Source of the DNA: Puniceicoccaceae bacterium
Lineage (GTDB): Bacteria; Verrucomicrobiota; Verrucomicrobiia; Opitutales; JAFGAQ01
Length of the DNA stretch: 43,213 nucleotides
Assembly: GCA_040224245.1 (NCBI GenBank)
Contig: JBEGIR010000058.1
Span: 1-43,213 of the forward strand
Reading direction: 5' to 3'
Position numbers and translations under genes: made by a program. Under the pieces are notes generated by a model. That model worked only from the letters and a program-made list of their open reading frames with translations. It was not told the origin of the DNA and ran no database searches. Shown piece after piece: positions 35,326-43,213 of this stretch (position 1 is its first letter; every line of letters begins with the position of its first letter).

Positions 35326-36959
35326 AAACCCTGAAAACAGAAGTCGTGATTGTGGGTGCCGGAGCTGGCGGGGGCGTTGTCGCGTGCGAGCTGGCGGAAG
35401 CCGGAGTGCAGGTGTTGCTGCTGGAGCGCGGAAAACACCAAAACTTTCACGATCACGACAACGACGAACTCTACTCCCAGCGCACCACCGTGCTCGGCAA
35501 TGCCTACGGCCCGGACAACCAGCGCTACCGCCGCATCGTCGAACACGCGGACGGCAGCACGCGCACCGTGCTGCCCAATGACGGGAGTTACCACAATGTG
35601 GCCGCCTGCGTCGGTGGCGGCACCCTGAGCTACGGCGCAATGGCCTGGCGTTTCATGCCCGAGGATTTTCGCATGAAATCCACCTACGGGGAACTGGAGG
35701 GGTCCACGCTTGAGGACTGGCCCATTTCCTACGAAGACATCGAGCCGTATTACACGCGCGCCGAGTGGGAAATCGGTGTGGCTGGGGACGATGAGCACAA
35801 TCCATTTGCACCGTCCCGCTCCAAGCCCTACCCCATGCCCGCCTTCCCCTACAATCAGGAGGGTCGTCTGATCGAGCAAACCACGCAGGCCATGGGGCTG
35901 CATCCCTTCCCCATTCCGATGCTGCGCAATTCCATCGCATACGGTGGCAGACCCGCCTGCATCCACATGCGCACTTGCGTGGGCTTTGCCTGCCCGACGG
36001 GTGCCAAGGGCGGCACGCAAAATACCGTCATCCCGCGTGCAATCGCTTCGGGCAACTGTGATCTTCGCACCGCATGCAAGGTTAGCAAAGTGCTGCTCAA
36101 TGCACAGGGTCTCGCAACCGGGGTCGAGTATTTTGACGCTGAGGATCAGCCCGTTCGGGTCGAGGCGAAGCGGGTCGTGCTCGCGGCCTCCGCAACGGAG
36201 ACTGCTCGCCTACTGCTCAACAGCACCCACCCCCTCTTTCCCAAGGGTCTGGGCAACAACCACGACTGGGTGGGCCGCAACCTGCAGGGTCACGCCTATT
36301 CGGGAGCCACGGGTTTATTTGACGAGGTGGTCTATGATGACATGGGACCCGGCGCCACCATCGCGCTCTGCGATTACAATCACGGCAATCCCGGCATCAT
36401 CGGCGGAGCCATGCTCGCCAACGAGTTCATCCGCATGCCCTACCTCTTCACCAAGGTGCGCCCCAACGGTGCCAAGCGCTGGGGTAAGGCACACAAGGAC
36501 TTCCAGCGGCAGCACTTCAAACGCCACATCAGCATCAAGGGTCCCGTGCAGGAGATGCCAAACTTCCACGCACGCGTGCGCATCGACCCACGGGCCAAGG
36601 ACCACTGGGGCATTCCCGTGTTGCGCATTTCAGGGCAGAAGCACCCCGAGGATCTGAAGACCGGTCAGTTCATCGCCGAAAAAGCGGCCGAAATCCTCAA
36701 GGCCTGTGGCGCACGCAAGGTCTGGCTCGAACCAACCGGTCCCTGGGTCAGCGGCGGCCAGCATCAGGCAGGCACCTGCCGCATGGGTAACGATCCCAAG
36801 ACTTCCGTCACCAACTCCTATGGTCAGCTGCACGATATCGAAAACCTGCACATCGCCGACGGCAGTCTGCATGTGACCAATGGGGGATTCAATCCAGCCC
36901 TGACCATCATGGCCTTGGGATATCGCGTCGCCGAACACCTGAAGCAGCAGATGGTTTGA
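35322..36959 (+). CDS. GMC-family flavin dehydrogenase, large subunit
   Basis: The 545-residue protein begins with the FAD-binding motif VIVGAGAGGGVVACELAEAG and LLLERG. GMC blocks follow: a substrate-site region with CVGGGTLSYGAMAWRFMPEDF, the Cys-bearing ACIHMRTCVGFACPTGAKGG typical of gluconate-type dehydrogenases, VVLAASATETARLLLNS, and the C-terminal GGQHQAGTCRMG and NGGFNPALTIMALGYRVAEHL. The last two hold the catalytic His and Asn. It probably oxidises a sugar or sugar acid hydroxyl in the periplasm and passes electrons to a cytochrome. Start ATG 35322 overlaps the stop of the small subunit. The third partner, a Gfo/Idh/MocA protein, follows 78 bases later. The substrate is not deducible; related clusters oxidise glycosides at C3. 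Confidence 0.94.
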   Translation: MKTLKTEVVIVGAGAGGGVVACELAEAGVQVLLLERGKHQNFHDHDNDELYSQRTTVLGNAYGPDNQRYRRIVEHADGSTRTVLPNDGSYHNVAACVGGGTLSYGAMAWRFMPEDFRMKSTYGELEGSTLEDWPISYEDIEPYYTRAEWEIGVAGDDEHNPFAPSRSKPYPMPAFPYNQEGRLIEQTTQAMGLHPFPIPMLRNSIAYGGRPACIHMRTCVGFACPTGAKGGTQNTVIPRAIASGNCDLRTACKVSKVLLNAQGLATGVEYFDAEDQPVRVEAKRVVLAASATETARLLLNSTHPLFPKGLGNNHDWVGRNLQGHAYSGATGLFDEVVYDDMGPGATIALCDYNHGNPGIIGGAMLANEFIRMPYLFTKVRPNGAKRWGKAHKDFQRQHFKRHISIKGPVQEMPNFHARVRIDPRAKDHWGIPVLRISGQKHPEDLKTGQFIAEKAAEILKACGARKVWLEPTGPWVSGGQHQAGTCRMGNDPKTSVTNSYGQLHDIENLHIADGSLHVTNGGFNPALTIMALGYRVAEHLKQQMV

Positions 36960-37037
36960 GTGGAGTATACGGCAAGCCGAACAACTGCATCATTCTGCTC
37001 ACCCACACCGAATTACTTCTTTTCCCATCGTCTCACC

Positions 37038-38456
37038 ATGAACATGCCCCGTCGTTCCTTCATCAAGCAATCCATGAGTACGGCCGCTCTGCTGGCCATA
37101 CCCACCCTGCTTCCGCGTCATGTCATTGCTGGCAGCACCACCCCTTCCCCCAGCCGCAAGGTAAACATCGGTCTGGTCGGCGTCGGCGGACAGGGCCGGG
37201 ACAATGCCCTTCAGCTGATGAAGCTCGACGATGTGCAAATCGTCGCCATTGCCGACCCCGCCCCCTATTGGGATTTGCATGAGTTCTACTATCAGGCAGA
37301 GGCAGGGTCGGGGCCTGTGAGGCAACTGATCGAAGCTCACTATCAGCAAACCACACCCCATTATCGTGTTCGCGTCTACGATCACTTTGAGGACATGCTC
37401 GAGCAGGAGGTCGCGCTCGATGCCATTGTTTGCTCCACTCCCGACCACACTCATTTTTATGTCTCCGCAACCGCGCTCAAGGCGGGAAAACATGTCTACT
37501 GTGAGAAACCGCTGACCCACAACATCTGGGAAGCGCGGGAAATCGCCCGCATCGCCCGGGAATCCGGACTTGCCACCCAGATGGGCAACCGCGGCCACAG
37601 TCGCTCCGGCATTCGTCGCACCGTCGAATTGCTGCAATCCGGCGTCATCGGCGAGGTGCAGGAGGCCCACTCCTGGGCGCACGCGACGCGCTGGAACCAA
37701 GGCTTGGCCCATGCCACTCCTCCCACCGATCCCGTTCCCGAAGGGTTCAACTGGGATCTTTGGTTGGGGCCACGCAACCCGATTCCCTACAGTCACGCCT
37801 ACAGTCCGGTCAAGTGGCGGGATTTCTGGCCCTTTGGAACCGGAGCTCTTGGCGACTTCGGCTGCCACGACATGGACGCCGCAGTTTGGGCGTTCAACCT
37901 GCACCATCCTTCACGGGTTTGCATTCACCCCGGTGGATTCCCCATCGGGCAATGGCAGGCAGGCATCACTCCCTATTCGGAAATCGGGAGTTTCGACTTC
38001 GCCGCAGATGGCAAACAGCAGGCGCTCAAGCTGCACTGGTATTCCGGCGGACTGCGTCCGGCTCACCACGAGTGGGTGCCAGAGGTCTTCAAACTCGGGG
38101 CACGCGGCGAACTCTTTGTCGGCTCCAAAGGGCTGATCCAGACCGACGGCGCAGGCACTGCCCCCCGGGTTTTTCCGCGAGAACTCAAGGAGGAGGCCGA
38201 TGCAGTACCACGCACCCTTCCTCGTTCCGATGGCCACTTTCGCGACTGGATCGACGCCATTCAGTCCGGTACCCAGAGCAGTGCCAACTTTGAATACTCC
38301 GCACGTCTCACTGAGATCGTGCTGCTCGGCGTGCTCTCCCTTCGGCTCGAAGGAGAACCCATTCACTGGGACCCCGCCAGCATGAGTGTGCGCGGACTCC
38401 CCCATGCGGCCGACCTGATCCGGGAACCCGTTCGCGAGGGCTGGAACGTTTCGTGA
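37038..38456 (+). CDS. Gfo/Idh/MocA-family oxidoreductase, Tat-exported
   Basis: This 472-residue protein starts at ATG 37038 (MNMPRRSFIKQSMST), with a twin-arginine signal to about residue 33 (HVIAGS). The NAD(P)-binding Rossmann fold begins NIGLVGVGGQGRDNAL, followed by VVAIADP and AIVCSTPDHTHFYVSATAL. The catalytic-type motif CEKPLTHNIWEAREIA is the EKP signature of the family, then AHSWAHATRWNQG and the beta-sheet domain. Tat-secreted members of this type are common in Verrucomicrobia and Bacteroidetes and act on glycans or aminosugars with a tightly bound cofactor. It forms the third member of the sugar oxidoreductase operon. Confidence 0.93.
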   Translation: MNMPRRSFIKQSMSTAALLAIPTLLPRHVIAGSTTPSPSRKVNIGLVGVGGQGRDNALQLMKLDDVQIVAIADPAPYWDLHEFYYQAEAGSGPVRQLIEAHYQQTTPHYRVRVYDHFEDMLEQEVALDAIVCSTPDHTHFYVSATALKAGKHVYCEKPLTHNIWEAREIARIARESGLATQMGNRGHSRSGIRRTVELLQSGVIGEVQEAHSWAHATRWNQGLAHATPPTDPVPEGFNWDLWLGPRNPIPYSHAYSPVKWRDFWPFGTGALGDFGCHDMDAAVWAFNLHHPSRVCIHPGGFPIGQWQAGITPYSEIGSFDFAADGKQQALKLHWYSGGLRPAHHEWVPEVFKLGARGELFVGSKGLIQTDGAGTAPRVFPRELKEEADAVPRTLPRSDGHFRDWIDAIQSGTQSSANFEYSARLTEIVLLGVLSLRLEGEPIHWDPASMSVRGLPHAADLIREPVREGWNVS

Positions 38457-38481
38457 CTTCGAATGATCATTCTCAATCGCC

Positions 38482-38721
38482 TCAATGCAGCAGCCGTGGA
38501 TCCAGCGCAAAGGATTCAACCGGACTGATCGGCAGGCGGTCAAATTCAGGGTGACGCGGGTTGAGCAGAAAAATCGGCTCTTCCGGAATCAATGCACTCG
38601 GCACCGCGAGCACCAGGCTGCGACCCGATTTCAACCAGGCATCCCCGATTCGCTGGGTTTCCGGGTGCAGCATGGGTCCGAGCCAATCCGACTCCAGGCA
38701 CGCCGGATCGAGCCACTCCAC
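38482..38721 (-). pseudogene. C-terminal remnant of a RES-domain toxin gene
   Basis: 79 residues with the end of a RES domain: GDAWLKSGRSLVLAVPSALIP, then EEPIFLLNPRHPEFDRL and a final FALDPRLLH. RES toxins are NAD-degrading enzymes of about 150-230 residues with an Arg, a Tyr and a Glu in the N-terminal half. Here that half is absent, because the DUF3016 gene ends only 12 bases upstream of the ATG. No Xre-type antitoxin is nearby. The remnant converges with the Gfo/Idh/MocA gene; a perfect palindrome GAATGATCATTC lies between at 38461-38472. Confidence 0.75.
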
Positions 38722-38733
38722 CCCATGCTCAGG

Positions 38734-39234
38734 TCATTTGTCCTTGCCCAGCTTTCGCATCCAGTCCCGGATCATGGCCTTCACATAGGGATAATTCTCG
38801 GTGCGACCGATGTAGGACGCTGCGATGCTGCGCGGTACCAGGGTGTCCCGCAGGCGCTCACTGCCTTCGGCCAGCACCGTTCCATCCTCCGCAATCCAGC
38901 GAAAATCAAACTCGATCAGTGCCGGATAGATCTCCTTTACGATGCGCACATCGTTGAAGTCGGGGCTGCGCCATGGCTCAAAATCACCTGCCAGATCCAG
39001 CTCAGTCACCGTCATTTCCAGCACGGTGCCTTCGGTGAGATGGCGCTCGGCCAAGCGGACGAAATACTTTTCCAAGTTGTTCAGCACGATCTCCTTACTG
39101 CGTGCTCCACCATTGTAGTAGTAGTCCGCGTCACGGAATTTTTCCGGATCGGTCCATTCGATGCGAAGTTCAGCCGCGTGCAGAGACGCGACGGCCAAAC
39201 AACCAGCAATCCATGCAATTACGATTCGTTTCAT
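38734..39234 (-). CDS. DUF3016 periplasmic protein
   Basis: The 166-residue protein has a clear signal peptide (MKRIVIAWIAGCLAVASLHAAE). The mature part has IEWTDPEKFRDADYYYNGGARSKEI at the start, VTELDLAGDFEPWRSPDFNDVRIVKE in the middle and EFDFRWIAEDG, matching DUF3016. Family function is unknown; it is typically an exported single-domain protein. An AAGGA-type ribosome-binding site (GGAAGGATTTTGAATCATG) precedes the start, one of the few in the window. Confidence 0.85.
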   Translation of the reverse strand: MKRIVIAWIAGCLAVASLHAAELRIEWTDPEKFRDADYYYNGGARSKEIVLNNLEKYFVRLAERHLTEGTVLEMTVTELDLAGDFEPWRSPDFNDVRIVKEIYPALIEFDFRWIAEDGTVLAEGSERLRDTLVPRSIAASYIGRTENYPYVKAMIRDWMRKLGKDK

Positions 39235-39386
39235 GATTCAAAATCCTTCCTTTTTTCCAAGTTTCGGTTTACGCAAGGGTATGGTGGTTTGCGTCGTTTG
39301 GATTCAACCGATTTGGTCTTGAACCCGTGCCGCATGTCTACCTGATACGATAACACTCAAACCGATCACGACACAATCATCATTTC

Positions 39387-40940
<1,554 letters not shown>

Positions 40941-40986
40941 TCCATTTTTTTCTTCACACTGAAACCGACCCCTTCGTTTTCACCCG

Positions 40987-41012
40987 CAGGGACTCGCCTC
41001 GGCGAGTCCCTG
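40987..41012 (+). terminator. Strong hairpin after purH
   Basis: A perfect 12-bp stem (CAGGGACTCGCC with GGCGAGTCCCTG) around a 2-base centre, 47 bases after the purH stop. Only a loosely T/G-rich tail follows, so terminator function is inferred. Confidence 0.65.
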
Positions 41013-41046
41013 TGTTCACTCACGTCGCATCTCAGAAATCAAGGTT

Positions 41047-41427
41047 ATGAAAATTGAGCACTTCGCGATCAATGTTTCCGATCCAGTGGCAGTAGCCTCT
41101 TGGTACTGTGAGCAATTTGGCTTGAAGGTTGTGCGCCACCTTCCGTTTCCTTCGCAAACCCACTTCCTCGCGGATTCTGACGCAACGGTGCTCGAGATCT
41201 ACTGCAATCCTCCAGATCGGGTTCCCGATTACAAATCGCTGGATCCGTTAATTTTACATTTAGCATTTGTCAGTGAAAACCCAGCTTCCGACTCCGACAG
41301 ACTCACCGCCGCAGGGGCTTCGATGGTCAGCGAAACCCATCTTCCTGATGGCTCTTTTCTCGTCATGATGAGAGACCCCTGGGGATTGGCTTTTCAGCTT
41401 TGCAAGCGATCCAGCCCATTGATTTAA
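41047..41427 (+). CDS. VOC-family (glyoxalase/bleomycin resistance fold) protein
   Basis: This 126-residue single-domain protein has the paired beta-alpha-beta-beta-beta units of the VOC fold: IEHFAINVSDPVAVASWYCEQFGLKV at the start (metal-site His4), TVLEIYCNP, HLAFVSENP for the second unit and VMMRDPWGLAFQL, with the last Glu-type position occupied by Gln. Specific reaction unknown; the group includes isomerases, dioxygenases and resistance proteins. The next gene starts 9 bases after its stop, so the two may be co-transcribed. An AAGG run 4 bases before the ATG is a weak ribosome-binding site. Confidence 0.9.
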   Translation: MKIEHFAINVSDPVAVASWYCEQFGLKVVRHLPFPSQTHFLADSDATVLEIYCNPPDRVPDYKSLDPLILHLAFVSENPASDSDRLTAAGASMVSETHLPDGSFLVMMRDPWGLAFQLCKRSSPLI

Positions 41428-41436
41428 ATCCACATC

Positions 41437-41829
41437 ATGCACCCCAAAATCATCGCAGTCGTTCTCGGCTCACTCCTAGGGTCGCTCAATGCATTTGGCT
41501 CAAGCCACGCTACCATCAGTGATCTGATTTTTACCTCCGACAATGCATCCGAGATAACGCCAGATAACGCATTCTCATACGAAATTCTGGAAATCGACGG
41601 GAAAGCCGTTACAAGGGAACTTGCAAAGGGATTATCCTCGTCTGCTCCCGATGTTCGAATCGAAGGCGGAGATCATACTCTCAAAATTGAAAAGAAAGGA
41701 GGAATGCCTTCGCATCCCAAAAGAGAAATTTTCGAGCTTGATGTAACCGTAGAAGCAGGAAAAAAGTACACCATCGTTCATACGGAAGAAGGTCCCAGGC
41801 TGGTGCCACTCACAGACAAGAAAACATAA
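41437..41829 (+). CDS. Small exported protein of unknown function
   Basis: This 130-residue protein has a signal peptide (MHPKIIAVVLGSLLGSLNAFG, cleavage near SSHA). The mature part is rich in beta strands: SYEILEIDGKAVTREL, then VRIEGGDHTLKIEKKG, and ELDVTVEAGKKYTIVHTEE. The last two blocks resemble PEGA/DUF2846-like surface-protein modules (GxHTL followed by VEAGKKYTI), but I cannot name the family. It follows the VOC gene by 9 bases. Codons are more A/T-rich than in neighbours, which hints at a different origin. Confidence 0.7.
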   Translation: MHPKIIAVVLGSLLGSLNAFGSSHATISDLIFTSDNASEITPDNAFSYEILEIDGKAVTRELAKGLSSSAPDVRIEGGDHTLKIEKKGGMPSHPKREIFELDVTVEAGKKYTIVHTEEGPRLVPLTDKKT

Positions 41830-41900
41830 CCTATCCTCCATAACCCCAAACCACCCACTCCAACACCGTTTCCGTCGGATCTTCTCTCATGGCGATTTCC

Positions 41901-41933
41901 CTACCTTGCGTAGGACTCCCGCTCGCCGGGAGC
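41901..41933. other. Two back-to-back hairpins
   Basis: CCTAC-CTTGC-GTAGG (41901-41915) and, one base later, CTCCCG-CTCGC-CGGGAG (41917-41933), each with a 5-base loop. They lie 72 bases after the small exported gene and before repeat copy B, so they could be its terminator or part of a mobile repeat. Confidence 0.5.
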
Positions 41934-42042
41934 CACCGTTCCAACCCGCCATGCCCCTCCTCCAAATTATCTGATCCCCCGTAGCGGAATTTGGATAAAT
42001 TTCGACCCCTGGACACTCGAATACCTCAACGGTTCCGCCTTT

Positions 42043-42174
42043 CCCAGCAACAGCTTCAAAAAACATCCCCAAAAACCTGTTGCGCGCAGCGCATCCTTCG
42101 CCATCAGGCATTTCCAATTCGCCATTGCAGCTCCACTGCACGAAATCTGCGTCATTTGCTTCGCACCCAACAAG
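42043..42174 (+). repeat. Dispersed intergenic repeat, copy B
   Basis: Matches copy A at 28648-28868 in both blocks (42043-42096 and 42101-42174), lacking the 78-base middle. It is followed 6 bases later by a long hairpin at 42180-42212. Confidence 0.75.
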
Positions 42175-42179
42175 TAAGG

Positions 42180-42212
42180 TTTGAATGCCGCTTCGCTCTG
42201 AAGTGGTTCAAA
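42180..42212. other. Long hairpin next to repeat copy B
   Basis: TTTGAA pairs with TTCAAA and, after a 2-base bulge (TG), CCGCTTC pairs with GAAGTGG (one G-U) around loop GCTCT: 13 pairs in total. Together with the hairpins after copy A it suggests that structured sequence belongs to this repeat. Confidence 0.55.
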
Positions 42213-42300
42213 TTCTTTCTTCAATAACCACAGATTGCACAGAAAGCACAGATAAGGTTAGAGGAAATCATTTGCTATCCGTCATCACCTTTTTCTACTT

Positions 42301-42324
42301 CGCCATCGCAGCTCGCTGCACCCC
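42301..42324 (+). repeat. Short third match to the dispersed repeat
   Basis: CGCCATCGCAGCTCGCTGCACCCC resembles CGCCATTGCAGCTCCGCTGCACC in copy A and the same site in copy B; the inner GCAG-CTCG-CTGC still pairs. It lies just upstream of the toxin-antitoxin pair. Confidence 0.45.
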
Positions 42325-42381
42325 TTGACGTTCTATTCGGAAAATCTTGACCCAAAAGAACTACTACATACATTGCGATGT

Positions 42382-42615
42382 ATGATCAGGACTCAAATTT
42401 ATCTTACTGAAGAAGAACACAGTGGAATTTGCGAACTCGCAAGATCCACGAACAGGCGCCAGAGTGAATTGATTCGTCAGGCGATTGACGAGTATCTAAC
42501 GCGGAAGAAACCTGAAGATAAGTTGTCAAAGATCCGCCGTGCCAAAGGAATTTGGAAAAATCGGACCGATCTGGATCTTTCTGAGATTCGTGCTGGATTC
42601 GACCGATTCGAATGA
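42382..42615 (+). CDS. Ribbon-helix-helix antitoxin (VapB-like)
   Basis: This 77-residue protein starts at ATG 42382 (MIRTQIYLTEEEHSG); the longer frame from 42325 has no family-like sequence before it. IRTQIYLTEEE is the DNA-binding beta strand and RRQSELIRQAIDEYL the helix pair of a CopG/RHH fold. The C-terminal part (KIRRAKGIWKNRTDLDLSEIRAGF) is the usual toxin-binding tail. It overlaps the PIN toxin start by 4 bases (ATGA). It presumably neutralises the toxin and represses its own promoter. Confidence 0.9.
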   Translation: MIRTQIYLTEEEHSGICELARSTNRRQSELIRQAIDEYLTRKKPEDKLSKIRRAKGIWKNRTDLDLSEIRAGFDRFE

Positions 42616-42998
42616 TGTTAGTCGATACCGATATTGTCATCGACTACCTCAGGGATGTGCCTGAGGCGGTAGATTTTGTTGAGGCGCAAATTGATCAGAT
42701 AGCGATTTCGTCCATCACCGTGGCGGAGTTATATCAAGGGGTTCGGGATGGAGCCGAAAGAGATGTGCTCGATGTATTTCTCTCGGGTATCAGTGTTTTG
42801 GATACGGATTTATCGATCGGCAGAAGTGCGGGACTCTTTCGCCGTCAATACAAGCCATCTCATAGTCCTGGACTCGCAGATTGCCTAATTGCAGCGACCG
42901 CAGTGGAACACGGAATTCCATTAAAAACCCTCAATACGAAACACTTTCCGATGTTAAAAGATGTTGAGGCACCTTATTCAAAGCCGGGAAGCAGGTAG
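42612..42998 (+). CDS. PIN-domain toxin (VapC-like ribonuclease)
   Basis: This 128-residue PIN domain shows the acidic residues Asp5 (LVDTDIVID), Glu39 (ITVAELYQG) and Asp90 (GLADCLIAATAVEHG), followed by TLNTKHFPML. VapC toxins cut RNA, often tRNA or rRNA, with Mg2+. The gene overlaps its antitoxin by 4 bases; ATG 42615 is a possible alternative start. AT-leaning codon use and nearby repeats fit an acquired module. Confidence 0.92.
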   Translation: MMLVDTDIVIDYLRDVPEAVDFVEAQIDQIAISSITVAELYQGVRDGAERDVLDVFLSGISVLDTDLSIGRSAGLFRRQYKPSHSPGLADCLIAATAVEHGIPLKTLNTKHFPMLKDVEAPYSKPGSR

Positions 42999-43213
42999 AG
43001 CAATAAACGTTGCACGATACTGTTGGCACTCATGCGCCAGTACCCTTTGCGCGAACGCGAAGCCAAAAAACAACACGGGCCGGATACTTCCGCTCACGTT
43101 GAACCACCCCTCAAACAAATGCACGGGAATGAGAGAAATGAAAACAGTCAGTGCAAATGATTCAGGATTTTGGATTCTCGAACTGGAACGACGCTCCGAA
43201 TTCTCCCGAATTC
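42999..43213. other. Window end, no gene seen; 16-bp palindromic element at 43198-43213
   Basis: 215 bases without a supported gene. The last 16 bases (GAATTCTCCCGAATTC) are the exact reverse complement of 26047-26062. A short plus-strand frame opens at ATG 43138 and is cut by the window edge, too short to judge. Confidence 0.45.

Noticed and set aside
38461-38472. Palindrome GAATGATCATTC as a terminator
   Set aside because: No loop and AT-rich; too weak to call, though its place between convergent genes is noted.
43138-43213. Open plus-strand frame running off the window end
   Set aside because: Only 25 codons are visible and they run through the palindromic element; cannot be judged.

Overview
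The window reads as bacterial chromosome, most likely from the Verrucomicrobiota (Opitutae-like). That placement is an inference from the gene content: a Tat-exported GMC dehydrogenase, gluconate-dehydrogenase subunit 3 and Gfo/Idh/MocA set, a PurC-PurE fusion, a DUF2868/DUF3482 pair and many dispersed intergenic hairpins. Nearly every start codon also lacks a Shine-Dalgarno sequence. GC content is moderate to high in the housekeeping genes and clearly lower in a few AT-rich intergenic stretches. About 34 genes are supported. No rRNA, tRNA, CRISPR array or intact transposon was seen.

Layout. 1-5 kb (minus strand): an unrecognised protein cut by the window edge, a decayed zone with a fragment of a GTPase gene and a broken AAA/DUF4143 ATPase, then an intact DUF3482 GTPase coupled to a DUF2868 membrane protein. 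5-10.5 kb (minus): a large hybrid sensor histidine kinase, a fused PurC-PurE purine enzyme and a small PAS protein. The kinase and the PAS protein both carry cysteine-rich PAS domains. 10.8-17.3 kb: a divergent cassette of an ArsR regulator with SqrR/BigR-like cysteines, a DUF2892 membrane protein and a complete TolC/MFP/RND efflux pump, closed by a hairpin. 17.4-22.7 kb: a TolB-like propeller, an MBOAT plus SGNH acyl-transfer pair and a TonB-box-like exported protein. 22.8-29.6 kb: serine dehydratase, dihydrolipoyl dehydrogenase, a repeat-rich gap, an unusual adenylate kinase, RarA and a DUF5069-like protein. 29.7-34.7 kb: RNase R, a beta-CASP metallo-beta-lactamase nuclease, ApaG and a DUF486 protein. 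34.7-38.5 kb: the periplasmic sugar oxidoreductase operon. 38.5-43.2 kb: a RES toxin remnant, DUF3016, PurH, a VOC protein, a small exported protein, repeats and a VapBC-type toxin-antitoxin pair.

The strongest candidate for an under-described functional unit is the ArsR-DUF2892-RND cassette. It looks like a reactive-sulfur or redox-responsive efflux module. Also worth attention are the PurC-PurE fusion with class II-like (PAICS-like) PurE motifs, the adenylate kinase with an altered P-loop and an insert, and a dispersed intergenic repeat whose two copies are each followed directly by strong hairpins.
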